NCBI RefSeq assembly: GCF_000215085.1
Contig: NC_015589.1
Location: forward strand, 62,001-126,000
Length of the DNA stretch: 64,000 nucleotides
Source: Desulforamulus ruminis DSM 2154
GTDB lineage: Bacteria; Bacillota; Desulfotomaculia; Desulfotomaculales; Desulfotomaculaceae
Direction of reading: 5' to 3'
Part shown: one piece after another, positions 18,461 to 27,000 of the stretch
Position numbering within the stretch: position 1 is the stretch's first letter
Layout: every line of letters begins with the position of its first letter
Position numbers and translations under genes: made by a program
The notes under the pieces: model-generated
Told to the model about the DNA's origin: nothing
The model's database searches: none
Seen by the model: only the letters and a program-made list of their open reading frames with translations

Positions 18461-20677
18461 TTAAATAAAGGGACATTTCTCTCCGGTGTAATAAATGGCC
18501 AAGCGGTGGAGTGCTCTGGTGCAAGCAACATATAATAGCTTTTTGTCCAGATCACTGGAGTAATTGCCTTTGTTTGCACCGTACACCATGACCACATCAA
18601 ATTCCAGACCTTTGGAGATATAAGAAGCAATGACTGAAAGACCCTTTTCCACCTTTCCTTCCTGGGGATGGATGAGTTTAACAGGTATCCATTCCTTTAA
18701 TTTGTGATAAACTCGTTCCGCCTCTCGCTGGGTTTTGCATAGAATGGCCACAGATTCAAAACCTTGTCCAAGGAAGTCCGAAGCAGCACGGCGAATGGCC
18801 CGGTCCATGGATTGCTCCGTTTTGTTCGGTACAATCAAGGGCTCTTTGTCGTGACGTTCAAAAAAACGATTCTGCTCTAGGCCCAACAGCCTTTGGGCAA
18901 AAGTATTAATTTCATAAGAAGACCGGTAGGCTTTATTTAATTGCAGGGTGATACTCTTTTCTTTATCCAGTATGGCTGAAATATCATCATACAGGGAGGG
19001 ATCGGCTTCTTTTTCGATGGTTTGCCGAATATCTCCCAAAACCGTATATTTTGCTTCCGGAAATAACAGTTTAAAAACTTCGTATTGCAGAGGAGCATAA
19101 TCCTGGGCTTCGTCGATGACCACTTGTTGAATCTCCGGAAATAGATTGTGCCCCTCCATGCGCAATTTTAGATACAGAAGGGGAGCGCCATCTTCATAAT
19201 GCACCTGCCCTCTTTGCAGGCCCTCCCTGGTACTAGAAAGAATCTGTTCAATATTCTCCGGGAGGTCAAGCCCCTGGGAGAGTTTAAAGAAAAGTTTGGG
19301 CTGGTCAAAGAGTCTTTCATACAGATGCAGGTAATCCACCCTGGTAAATTTATGAAGCCGCTTCCGGAAAGAGGCTGCTTCCTTAATGGACATCAATCGG
19401 CTGAAGGACCTGATTTCCAAATCATGTCCTTCACTGCTGGCTACAATTTTTTCAATTTTTTTAAGTCGTTTCTTTTGCAGCGGGTGAACCTTTTGCCAAA
19501 TCCAATTTTCTATCCGTTGAAGTTGTTTGGCCATGGGTATGCCGGTTTTGTTGTTTAGAAAACGGTTTTTCAACTGTTGCCTGGTTTCCAGAATAAGACC
19601 GTCGTAATAGACATCGGCAAAGGGAATCATGTGGCGGGCATAATGCCGGAGCAATCGGTCAAGGATCTTGACGAAGGTTTTTGAACCTTTGAAATCTGCG
19701 CTTTGCCTCCTGGCGTTCCCTTGGTTCGTGCGGCAGGAATAAATCATAGATTCAAGCTGCATGGCCCGGGTTTCTATCCTAAACCTGTCGGCAAAAACTC
19801 TTGCTGCAATATCTTCAAAGGTCGCTTGTTCTACGTTTTCTTCTCCAAGGCCCGGCAGGACATCGGAAATATATCTGCTAAAGATCGGATTGGGAGAAAT
19901 AATCATAATGTTATGTGAAGCCAATTTTGACTTTAAACCGTCATAGAGTAAAAAGGCAATGCGGTGCAGGGCAATGGAAGTTTTACCGCTGCCCGCCACA
20001 CCCTGTACCATTAAAAGGTCGTGGTCCCTATTCCGGATAATGAGGTCTTGCTCTTTTTGAATGGTTTCCACAATATTTTTCATTTTCACGGAGGCATTGC
20101 AGCTTAATATTTCTTGAAGCATTTCGTCATTGATCATCCTGTTGCAGTCAAAAAAATAGATCAGTTTAGAGTTCCTGATTTTATATTGACGCTTTAACAA
20201 GAGGTCTCCGTGAATTAACCCGGCCGGAGCGTTGTAGGCCGCGCGGCCCGGTTCATACCGGTAAAAAATGCTGGCAATGGGTGCCCGCCAGTCATACACA
20301 TAAACCTGGTGTGTTTGGGAATCGGTCACGGTATGAAGGCCAATATAAATCTTTTCCCCAGGGCCGCAGCTTTCCTCCGCGAAATCAAACCTGCCGAAAT
20401 AAGGAGTATCTATGATGCTATTATAATCCTCGATTTGCTTCACGGTGTTCTGATAACCGGCGGTCTCCTGATTCACCTGAAGAAGACATTGATTCATTTC
20501 CGTAAGCAGGGCAAAGTCACCGGAAAAAGGAGCGGCATTTTCCCACATATCCCTTCTGGCGTCAATTACTTTTTTCTTTTGCTTGGATTGCTTTGCCAGT
20601 TCTTTAGCCCGTTCTTTTTGAATCACGGCAATGGTTTCTTCGAGATAAGCCAATTCCTTTTGCTTTTCCCCGTTCAT
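18461..20677 (-). CDS. helD: HelD-like superfamily I helicase (RNA polymerase recycling factor)
   Basis: A 738-residue UvrD/Rep-related ATPase matching Firmicute HelD, which pulls RNA polymerase off DNA or stalled complexes. A helical N-terminal arm (~1-70) precedes the helicase core: Walker A GVAGSGKTSIALHRI, VVIDEAQDYAPLQYEV (Walker B), LGDIRQTIE, LNKAYRSSYEI and a C-terminal GLEFDVVMVYGAN...LLYVACTRALHRL motif VI region. GGGGGG lies 5 nt before ATG. It is monocistronic, ahead of the DASS gene on the same strand. Confidence 0.92.
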   Translation of the reverse strand: MNGEKQKELAYLEETIAVIQKERAKELAKQSKQKKKVIDARRDMWENAAPFSGDFALLTEMNQCLLQVNQETAGYQNTVKQIEDYNSIIDTPYFGRFDFAEESCGPGEKIYIGLHTVTDSQTHQVYVYDWRAPIASIFYRYEPGRAAYNAPAGLIHGDLLLKRQYKIRNSKLIYFFDCNRMINDEMLQEILSCNASVKMKNIVETIQKEQDLIIRNRDHDLLMVQGVAGSGKTSIALHRIAFLLYDGLKSKLASHNIMIISPNPIFSRYISDVLPGLGEENVEQATFEDIAARVFADRFRIETRAMQLESMIYSCRTNQGNARRQSADFKGSKTFVKILDRLLRHYARHMIPFADVYYDGLILETRQQLKNRFLNNKTGIPMAKQLQRIENWIWQKVHPLQKKRLKKIEKIVASSEGHDLEIRSFSRLMSIKEAASFRKRLHKFTRVDYLHLYERLFDQPKLFFKLSQGLDLPENIEQILSSTREGLQRGQVHYEDGAPLLYLKLRMEGHNLFPEIQQVVIDEAQDYAPLQYEVFKLLFPEAKYTVLGDIRQTIEKEADPSLYDDISAILDKEKSITLQLNKAYRSSYEINTFAQRLLGLEQNRFFERHDKEPLIVPNKTEQSMDRAIRRAASDFLGQGFESVAILCKTQREAERVYHKLKEWIPVKLIHPQEGKVEKGLSVIASYISKGLEFDVVMVYGANKGNYSSDLDKKLLYVACTRALHRLAIYYTGEKCPFI

Positions 20678-20705
20678 TGGAGCCCCCCTATTTTTTAAAA
20701 GTTTA

Positions 20706-20734
20706 TTGACACAGGCCTAAGATTGTGGTAAACT
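20706..20734 (+). promoter_or_regulatory. Candidate sigma-A promoter
   Basis: TTGACA and TAAACT separated by 17 nt, reading toward the PAS-sigma-54 activator at 21006 and divergent from helD. The remaining gap to 21005 holds a short hairpin (GGCAAC...GTTGCC, 20819-20836) followed by a T-rich tract that could act as an attenuator. No gene was seen in 20678-21005. Confidence 0.5.
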
Positions 20735-21005
20735 AATTATAATAAAATTATAAAATAGGATAGTTGTGCACAATAATTAATTATATACAAAAAACTTCTT
20801 TGTGTAAAGAAATTTTTAGGCAACCCATGTGTTGCCTTTTATTATTTTTAAGCAATTTGCTAAAATGGATTATAAGATAACCAACGGGTCCATTGGCTTG
20901 ACGGGAATGTTATGCTTAATATAAAAATATAATAGAATCTTTGGCGCCAATTCTGCTTTATGGAGCCTTAAGGAGAATAAATAAAAGATAAAGGAAGTCG
21001 TTATT

Positions 21006-22409
21006 ATGGATACTGGTGGTGCACCCAAAAACTTAGAAATATTTTTTGATAAAATATTAGATGTTTTTTATGATGGTATCTATATTACGGATTCCCGTGG
21101 GGTTACTATAAAAGTTAACGATATGTATGAAAAACTTACCGGTTTAAAGAAGGAAGAACTTTTGGGACGTAAGGTTACGGATTTGGAGAAGGCGGGGGTT
21201 TTTGATTCTCCTCTAAACCCCATTGTGGTTAAGACGGGAAAGCCCCAGACCTCAGTTCAGTTAAATAAAACAGGGCGAAAGGTTGTTATCAACGGGCATC
21301 CGGTATTCGATGAGGGAGGAAAGGTGGCTTACGTGGTCACCTATGTCCGGGATGTTACCGTTCTTTCTCAGTTAAAAGATGAAATATCGGTCCAGCGGGA
21401 GCTCATTCAAAAATATCATCACGAAGCGCAATACCTGCGCACGAAAAACTTTGGACAGACCCATGCGGTGATTGAAAGCCCTAAAATGATAAAATTAATG
21501 GATTTGTTAAAACGGATATCTCAGACAGACACGACGGTTTTGATTTTAGGGGAGACCGGTGTTGGGAAAGATGTCTTTGCCAAAAAAATTCACGAACACA
21601 GCAGCCGGAGGGATGAGCCGTTCTTTAAAATTAACTGTGCCACCATTCCGGAGAATCTGATTGAATCCGAACTCTTCGGCTACGACCCGGGGGCCTTTTC
21701 CGGAGCCAGTTCCAAGGGAAAACCGGGATATTTTGAATTGGCCGACAAGGGGACCCTCTTCCTGGATGAGATCGGAGAACTGCCCCTTTCCATGCAGGCA
21801 AAATTGTTGCGTGTTTTGCAGGATCAAGAAGTCATGCGGATTGGTTCGACCAAAGTAAAAAAAGTAGATGTGCGTTTTGTGGCGGCTACCAACAGGAACT
21901 TGGAGGCAGCCATCAAGGAGGGCAACTTTAGAAGCGACCTGTATTACCGGTTGCATGTGGCTGTGCTGGAAATACCCCCGCTGAGGGAAAGAATGGAGGA
22001 GATTATACCGCTCATTGATTATTTCTTAGATAAATTTAATACCAAATATAAAAAGAAAATGATTTTTTCCCAGGAAGCGAAACAAATGCTCAAATCCTAT
22101 CCCTGGCCTGGAAACGTGCGGGAAATGGAGAATTTGATTCAGGGCTTGATCGTAACAAGAGATGAAGAAATCCTGCAGTTGCAGGATTTACCCAGTTATT
22201 TGCTGACAAACCAAAATAAAAACAGCTTATTCCAACCCCATCCCCTGAATATAGAAGAGAAACCCCTCAGTGAGATCATGGATGAGTTTGAAAGAAATCT
22301 TTTGGAAAATGCCTTAAATACCCATGGCAAAACTACTACCTTGGCCAAATTGTTTCATGTAAATCATTCCACTATTTTTAGGAAATTAAAAAAATACAAT
22401 CTAATATAA
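21006..22409 (+). CDS. PAS-domain sigma-54-dependent transcriptional activator
   Basis: A 467-residue one-component activator: PAS sensor ~10-125 (DGIYITDSRGVTIKVNDMYE), AAA+ ~150-385, and a TyrR/Fis-like HTH at the end (TTLAKLFHVNHSTIFRKLKK). Walker A is GETGVGKD (182-189), the sigma-54 loop GAFSGA (229-234), Walker B GTLFLDEIGE. No receiver domain, so it should respond directly to a small molecule or partner. It lies upstream of, and in line with, two sigma-54 promoters at 22758 and 25842, each with three identical-type palindromes. It is the obvious candidate activator of the sulfonate gene cluster; the effector is unknown. Confidence 0.94.
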   Translation: MDTGGAPKNLEIFFDKILDVFYDGIYITDSRGVTIKVNDMYEKLTGLKKEELLGRKVTDLEKAGVFDSPLNPIVVKTGKPQTSVQLNKTGRKVVINGHPVFDEGGKVAYVVTYVRDVTVLSQLKDEISVQRELIQKYHHEAQYLRTKNFGQTHAVIESPKMIKLMDLLKRISQTDTTVLILGETGVGKDVFAKKIHEHSSRRDEPFFKINCATIPENLIESELFGYDPGAFSGASSKGKPGYFELADKGTLFLDEIGELPLSMQAKLLRVLQDQEVMRIGSTKVKKVDVRFVAATNRNLEAAIKEGNFRSDLYYRLHVAVLEIPPLRERMEEIIPLIDYFLDKFNTKYKKKMIFSQEAKQMLKSYPWPGNVREMENLIQGLIVTRDEEILQLQDLPSYLLTNQNKNSLFQPHPLNIEEKPLSEIMDEFERNLLENALNTHGKTTTLAKLFHVNHSTIFRKLKKYNLI

Positions 22410-22608
22410 TTTATCTTGTAGTTTAAAAGAGAGAAAGCCCGATTTCAATATTAGGCTTTTTCTTTTTTGTTTTAACCGAGCTGTATAGATCCACTTGTGG
22501 CATAAATTTAATCCTTTGAGAAATGTAGTTCATGAATGGCAAGAAACTAGTTTTTATAAAACAATGTTCGTTTCAACCAGGAAAATTTCTGAATAAGAGT
22601 AAAATTAA

Positions 22609-22706
22609 TTGCATCTGTGCAAGGGAATTTGCAATTTTGCAATGGACAATCTATCTAGGAAACGACACAATGCAATAAAAAGTAATTTTTGATTGCAAAG
22701 ATGCAA
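22609..22706 (+). promoter_or_regulatory. Three palindromic activator sites (candidate enhancer)
   Basis: TTGCATCTGTGCAA (22609-22622), TTGCAATTTTGCAA (22629-22642) and TTGCAAAGATGCAA (22693-22706) fit TTGCA-N4-TGCAA. The first two start 20 bp apart, about two helical turns; the third lies 64 bp further on and ~60 bp upstream of the -24 element. This is the layout expected for an enhancer-binding AAA+ activator. Confidence 0.75.
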
Positions 22707-22757
22707 ATTATTTAGGATAAAGAAGTGAAAAAAGTCTAATTTATCTGTATTTATGCC

Positions 22758-22774
22758 TTGGCATAGTTCTTGCT
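22758..22774 (+). promoter_or_regulatory. Sigma-54 (-24/-12) promoter for the Fe-ADH/ALDH unit
   Basis: TTGGCATAGTTCTTGCT has GG and GC with the required 10-nt spacing. Transcription is predicted to begin near 22785. Confidence 0.88.
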
Positions 22775-22796
22775 ATATTAGTACTATAGTTCACTT

Positions 22797-23975
22797 TTGG
22801 GGGAGGGGGGAGTCGGTATAACCCTGCAGATTTGTTCCTTTACAGCCCCGACCAAAATTATCAGTGGTGTTGATGCCAGGAAAACGGTTGGGACGGAGGT
22901 GAAGTCCCTGGGAGGCAAGGTTGTTTTCATCAGTACCGATAAGGGCATTGTGAATGCGGGTTTGCTGGTGGATATCCTGGAATCCCTAAGTAAAGAAAGC
23001 CTGGCCTATGTTGTATTTGATGAAGTTGAAACCAATCCCGCCATTGATATTGTGGAAAAGGGGTTACAGGTTTACCGGAACGAAGAATGTGATATTTTGC
23101 TGGCGGTGGGCGGCGGCAGCGCCATGGACACGGCCAAGGCCATCGGTATTATGGTGAACAATCCCGGACCCATTGGCACCTACGCGGGAGTTGACAAATA
23201 CCCCTGCGCTCCGCCAAATATTGTTTCGGTACCCACGGCGGCAGGTACCGGAGCGGAAATTCTCAGCACAGCGGTCATAACCGACCGGGTAAGAAATTGC
23301 AAAATTTCTGTCAGTGGTGCAGGACAATCGCCCCGGGTAGCCATTGTTGATCCTCTGATGCTGCAAACCTTGCCTGCCGCCATTGCGGCGGCTACCGGGA
23401 TGGTTACCCTGACCCATGCCATCGAGGGCTACGTATCCCTGGGCAGCTCGGAGTTAACCGATTTATTAAATTTTAAGGGAGTTCAGTTGGCCGCCAAATA
23501 TTTACGCAGATTTGTGGCTAACCGCAGAGATTTAGAAGCTGCCACCGGCATGCAAATGGCTTGCTTGTATGCTGCTTTGGGTTCGTCTAATTCGGGATTG
23601 GGCAATGTTTATGCCATGGCCAATTCCCTTGACGGACACTTTAATATCCTGCATGGCATTGCTTGTGCAGTTCTGCTGCCGGCGGTGATGGAATTTAACA
23701 CCATGGCCTGTCCGGATAAATTTATAGAAATTGCCGGATGCTTTGGGGAGAATGTTTCGGGCCTGCCGGCGCCGGAAGCCTCTTTAAAGGCTGCCGTAGC
23801 CGTGAGAAAGCTGGTCAAGGACATTGGCCTGCCCGCTGGATTAAGAGAGATGGAGATTACGGAGAAGCAAATCGTGCAGATGTCCCGGGATGCCATCGGC
23901 AGCGGTATTTATAAAACGAATCCGCGGGAAACAAACCTAATGGACATGATCAAACTATATAGGGAAAGTATTTAA
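22797..23975 (+). CDS. Fe-ADH-family protein with altered metal site
   Basis: Fe-dependent alcohol dehydrogenase/dehydroquinate synthase-like fold, up to 392 residues. The NAD motif VGGGSAMDTAKAIG (~104-117) and PTAAGTGAE are intact. Against FucO-type enzymes, ligands Asp196 and His263 correspond to Val203 (ATGMVTLTHAIEGY) and Tyr272 (GNVYAMAN), and catalytic-region His267 to Asn276; His207 and His286 remain. Metal binding is thus doubtful. Context suggests a role in C3-sulfonate or related alcohol metabolism, but chemistry is unproven. The start is uncertain: no ATG is near; TTG 22797 lacks an upstream ribosome site, while GGGGGAG (22806-22812) points to ATA 22818 or CTG 22824. Confidence 0.85.
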   Translation: MGEGGVGITLQICSFTAPTKIISGVDARKTVGTEVKSLGGKVVFISTDKGIVNAGLLVDILESLSKESLAYVVFDEVETNPAIDIVEKGLQVYRNEECDILLAVGGGSAMDTAKAIGIMVNNPGPIGTYAGVDKYPCAPPNIVSVPTAAGTGAEILSTAVITDRVRNCKISVSGAGQSPRVAIVDPLMLQTLPAAIAAATGMVTLTHAIEGYVSLGSSELTDLLNFKGVQLAAKYLRRFVANRRDLEAATGMQMACLYAALGSSNSGLGNVYAMANSLDGHFNILHGIACAVLLPAVMEFNTMACPDKFIEIAGCFGENVSGLPAPEASLKAAVAVRKLVKDIGLPAGLREMEITEKQIVQMSRDAIGSGIYKTNPRETNLMDMIKLYRESI

Positions 23976-24036
23976 TCTGGGTGCATAGGCCTGGGGCTTT
24001 GGCCCCGGGTAATTTATACAAAGGAGGCCATATAAA

Positions 24037-25458
24037 ATGGTTGCTGAGGTTCGATTATTTATTAATGGTGAATGGGTAAGCACCAATCAAAAGGAAAAAG
24101 TATTGAATAAAGCCACAGGAGAGACGGTGGCGGAGTATTATGTCGCCGGTGCCAAGGAAGTGGATGCGGCCATTGCTGCCGCTGAGAATGCTTTTAAAAC
24201 CAAAAAGTTAGCTCCTTACCGCCGTTATGAAATTTTAAAAAGAGCCAGCGAATTAATGATGGAAAGACAGGAGGACTTAGCTCTAACCATCAGCCAGGAA
24301 GTAGGCAAAACGCTAAAAGAAGCAAAGGGCGAAGTAGCCCGGGCAGCCCAAACTCTGTTGATTTCCGCGGAGGAAAGTAAGCGTGTACAGGGAGAAATTG
24401 TTCCCATTGCCGGTTCTCCCGGAAATGAAAACCGCCGCGCCTGGACCACGCGGGTACCCCTGGGCATTGTTTGTGCCATTACTCCATTTAATGTACCGGC
24501 CAACTTAACCTGCCATAAAGTGGGTCCGGCCATTGCTGCCGGGAACGCTGTTGTGTACAAGCCTGCCAGCGCCACTCCCATTATCGGTGCAAAACTCTGT
24601 GAGATCATGGCGGAAGCAGGTTTGCCGGCCGGGTACTTAAACATGGTGATGGGGTCCGGCCCGGTGGTGGGCGATGCCCTGGCCAAGGACCAACGAATCG
24701 CATTTTACAGCTTTACCGGTAGTGCGGCGGTAGGAATGAAACTAAAAACTGCCGTGGGTTTTAGACCCATTTCTTTGGAGCTTGGTTCTAATTCCCCTAC
24801 CCTGGTTCACGGCGATGCTGATTTGGCGGCGGCCGTTGACGCATGCACGCGGTCTGCCTTTGCCAATGCCGGCCAGTTGTGCATTTCCGTACAACGGGTT
24901 TATGTTCATGCTCCCATTTACGATGAATTCTGCAAGCAGGCAGCGGCTCTGGCCCAAACCTTAAAAATTGGAGATCCTCTGGATCCTGCCACCGATATTG
25001 GCCCCATGATCAGTGAAAAAGAGGCGGTAAGGGCTGAAGCCTGGATTCAAGAGGCGGTGGCTGAAGGGGCCAAACTCTTGGCAGGGGGGCAGCGCAAAGG
25101 ACCCTTTTTAGAGCCGACAGTTTTAGCCAACGTTAAGCCGCAAATGAAATGCAGTTGTAACGAAGTTTTTGCTCCGGTCTTTAATATTGTGTCTTACGAT
25201 ACCATCGACGAAGCCATCGCCCTGGCTAATGATTCATGTTACGGTTTGCAGGCGGCTATTTTTACAAATTCCCTGGATATCGCCACCCGTTGCGCTGAGG
25301 AGCTGGAAGCCGGCGGTGTCATCATTAATGATGTTTCTACTTTCCGCGCCGATCTCATGCCCTATGGAGGTTGGAAGGAAAGTGGTATCGGCAAGGAAGG
25401 CCCCCGGTATGTAATCGAAGAAATGACCAAGGAAAAAATTGTGGTCTTAAAGATGTAA
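24037..25458 (+). CDS. NAD(P)-dependent aldehyde dehydrogenase (possible sulfolactaldehyde dehydrogenase)
   Basis: A full-length ALDH of 473 residues. Catalytic Cys282 lies in GQLCIS, general base Glu249 in LELGSNSP and oxyanion Asn153 in TPFNVP; FTGSAAVG is the cofactor turn. It oxidises an aldehyde to the acid without CoA (class of lactaldehyde/succinate-semialdehyde dehydrogenases). In this cluster the natural candidate is 3-sulfolactaldehyde to sulfolactate, by analogy with SlaB/GabD-type enzymes of sulfonate degraders; substrate is inference. AAAGGAGG precedes ATG, 61 bp after the Fe-ADH-family gene, and a strong terminator follows. Confidence 0.9.
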   Translation: MVAEVRLFINGEWVSTNQKEKVLNKATGETVAEYYVAGAKEVDAAIAAAENAFKTKKLAPYRRYEILKRASELMMERQEDLALTISQEVGKTLKEAKGEVARAAQTLLISAEESKRVQGEIVPIAGSPGNENRRAWTTRVPLGIVCAITPFNVPANLTCHKVGPAIAAGNAVVYKPASATPIIGAKLCEIMAEAGLPAGYLNMVMGSGPVVGDALAKDQRIAFYSFTGSAAVGMKLKTAVGFRPISLELGSNSPTLVHGDADLAAAVDACTRSAFANAGQLCISVQRVYVHAPIYDEFCKQAAALAQTLKIGDPLDPATDIGPMISEKEAVRAEAWIQEAVAEGAKLLAGGQRKGPFLEPTVLANVKPQMKCSCNEVFAPVFNIVSYDTIDEAIALANDSCYGLQAAIFTNSLDIATRCAEELEAGGVIINDVSTFRADLMPYGGWKESGIGKEGPRYVIEEMTKEKIVVLKM

Positions 25459-25533
25459 CGACTAAGATTTCTTTTAGTAGCTTTTATGTCCCTAAATTCT
25501 CCATAAATCCCTCTATGATCAGGACCTGTGATC

Positions 25534-25566
25534 AAACCTGTGGTTTATACCACAGGTTTCTCTTTC
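25534..25566 (+). terminator. Rho-independent terminator
   Basis: A perfect 11-bp stem AAACCTGTGGT/ACCACAGGTTT with loop TTAT, followed by CTCTTTCT. It ends the first sigma-54 unit. Confidence 0.82.
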
Positions 25567-25692
25567 TATAGGACCACCATCCTGAACTCAAGAATTTGGG
25601 AAATGTAGTTCATGAAATGAAAGAAAATTAAATTTTTTCTTGAAAAACAACCTTCTTTTAAGCTGAGACATTTCTGAATAAAGCAAAATTTA

Positions 25693-25790
25693 TTGCATCT
25701 GCGCAAATAAATTGCAATTCTGCAAGAGGGGGATTGTCCGAGAAACGACATAAAACGAGAAAAAAGTAACCTATAATTGCAAAATTGCAA
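25693..25790 (+). promoter_or_regulatory. Three palindromic activator sites (candidate enhancer)
   Basis: TTGCATCTGCGCAA (25693-25706), TTGCAATTCTGCAA (25712-25725) and TTGCAAAATTGCAA (25777-25790). The starts are 19 and 65 bp apart, nearly the same as the 20 and 64 bp in copy 1. Confidence 0.75.
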
Positions 25791-25841
25791 TATTTTTAGA
25801 ATCAAGAAGTCGAAAAAATGCAATTTGTCTGGATTTATACT

Positions 25842-25858
25842 TTGGCACAGTTCTTGCT
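25842..25858 (+). promoter_or_regulatory. Sigma-54 (-24/-12) promoter for the SuyAB unit
   Basis: TTGGCACAGTTCTTGCT matches the sigma-54 consensus TGGCAC-N5-TTGC exactly. The predicted start is near 25869, giving a long leader of about 160 nt before the first ATG. Confidence 0.9.
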
Positions 25859-26030
25859 ATATAAGTACTATAGTTCACTTATCGGAGGGGAAGGAAGCAG
25901 GGCGGACGGTCTGGCCCATAGCATAAGAGGATGTTTCACCGGTAAGTTCAGAATTAACAGATTAATTAAATTTTGAGATAATTTAATTGGTTGCTGAAAG
26001 GGCTAATAAATAAAAGCAGGTGAATAATCA

Positions 26031-26975
26031 ATGAAATTTGTCATAACCGAATTGATCTGGAACGAAGGAATCGAGATATTAAAGGAAATGGGTGAAGTCA
26101 TTTACGATCCCAATCTGTGGAAGAAGAATGAGCAGTTGCCTTCACTCTTAACGGATGCCGACGCCCTGATTGTAAGAAACCAGACCAGAGTGACCGGAGA
26201 ACTGCTGGCCCAAGCCCCCAAGCTCAAAGTGGTAGGCCGCTTGGGCGTGGGTCTGGATAACATTGAACTGGCCGCTGCCCGGGAAGCCGGCGTTAAAGTG
26301 GTCTTTGCCCGGAATGCCAATGCCATCTCGGTGGTTGAATATGTTTTTGCCGCCATGTTTTCCTTTTCCCGCCCCCTGGAAAAGGCGTCTCAGGATGTTA
26401 AGCAAGGGAACTGGGACCGTAAGCTCTTTACCCGGGAAGAAATTTACGGCAAAACCCTGGGTCTCATCGGTGTGGGGGAAATTGGCGCCCGGCTGGCTTC
26501 CCGGGCCAAGGCCTTTGGAATGAAGGTCATTGGTTATGATCCCTTCCTGCCGCCCTACGAACTGGCCTGCACCGACATTGGTGTCAATATGACTTCTTTA
26601 GAAAAAGTCTTGGCCGAAGCGGATTATGTCAGCCTGCATGTGCCGCTAAATGATCAAACCAGGAACTTGATCAACAGGGAAAGTCTCAAGACCATGAAAA
26701 AGACCACTTTCATTATAAACACAGCCCGGGGTGGTGTCATTAACGAAAGCGATCTTTATGAAGCCCTTAAATCCAATATTATTGCCGGAGCCGCCCTGGA
26801 TGTGCTGTCCAAGGAACCGCCTGAGGGCAACCAACTGCTGGAGCTGGATAACCTGATGGTGACGCCTCATATTGCCGGACTGACCGAGGAAGCCCAGGTG
26901 CGAACGTCCGAACTGGTGGCCCGGGAATGTGTCAAGGTATTGTGTGGACAGGGTTCTCTGTGCATCGTAAGATAA
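26031..26975 (+). CDS. D-2-hydroxyacid dehydrogenase (SlcC/(S)-sulfolactate dehydrogenase-like)
   Basis: A 314-residue NAD-dependent enzyme of the phosphoglycerate-dehydrogenase family without the SerA ACT domain. Rossmann motif LGLIGVGEIGARLA, catalytic Arg in INTARGGVINESDL, Glu in LSKEPPEGN and His in TPHIAGLTEE are present. In known sulfolactate degraders such a protein (SlcC) oxidises (S)-sulfolactate to sulfopyruvate and sits beside comC and suyAB, exactly the arrangement here. Function assignment rests on context. It is the first gene after the second sigma-54 promoter; the next gene begins 25 bp on. Confidence 0.82.
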   Translation: MKFVITELIWNEGIEILKEMGEVIYDPNLWKKNEQLPSLLTDADALIVRNQTRVTGELLAQAPKLKVVGRLGVGLDNIELAAAREAGVKVVFARNANAISVVEYVFAAMFSFSRPLEKASQDVKQGNWDRKLFTREEIYGKTLGLIGVGEIGARLASRAKAFGMKVIGYDPFLPPYELACTDIGVNMTSLEKVLAEADYVSLHVPLNDQTRNLINRESLKTMKKTTFIINTARGGVINESDLYEALKSNIIAGAALDVLSKEPPEGNQLLELDNLMVTPHIAGLTEEAQVRTSELVARECVKVLCGQGSLCIVR

Positions 26976-27000
26976 GGGCGGAAGAACGGAGGAAAAATCA

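Larger units (their letters stand above)
22520..22796 (+). repeat. Duplicated sigma-54 control module, copy 1
   Basis: This ~277-bp region is a diverged copy of 25600-25880. Blocks shared in the same order include AAATGTAGTTCATGAA, ATTTCTGAATAA, three TTGCA-N4-TGCAA palindromes, GAAACGACA, AAGAAGT, the -24/-12 promoter and GTACTATAGTTCACTT at the start of the transcript. It fills the gap between the activator gene and the Fe-ADH-family gene. Confidence 0.85.
25600..25880 (+). repeat. Duplicated sigma-54 control module, copy 2
   Basis: A diverged copy of 22520-22796 with the same block order and spacing, upstream of the hydroxyacid dehydrogenase/SuyAB unit. Only short, conserved blocks survive, which marks them as functional. 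The remaining leader 25881-26030 has a purine-rich stretch and an AATTAAATT...AATTTAATT hairpin but no recognised gene. Confidence 0.85.

Noticed and set aside
25566-25823. 85-codon minus-strand frame within the second sigma-54 module
   Set aside because: Lies across the conserved enhancer blocks and is not kept in the paralogous copy upstream of 22797.
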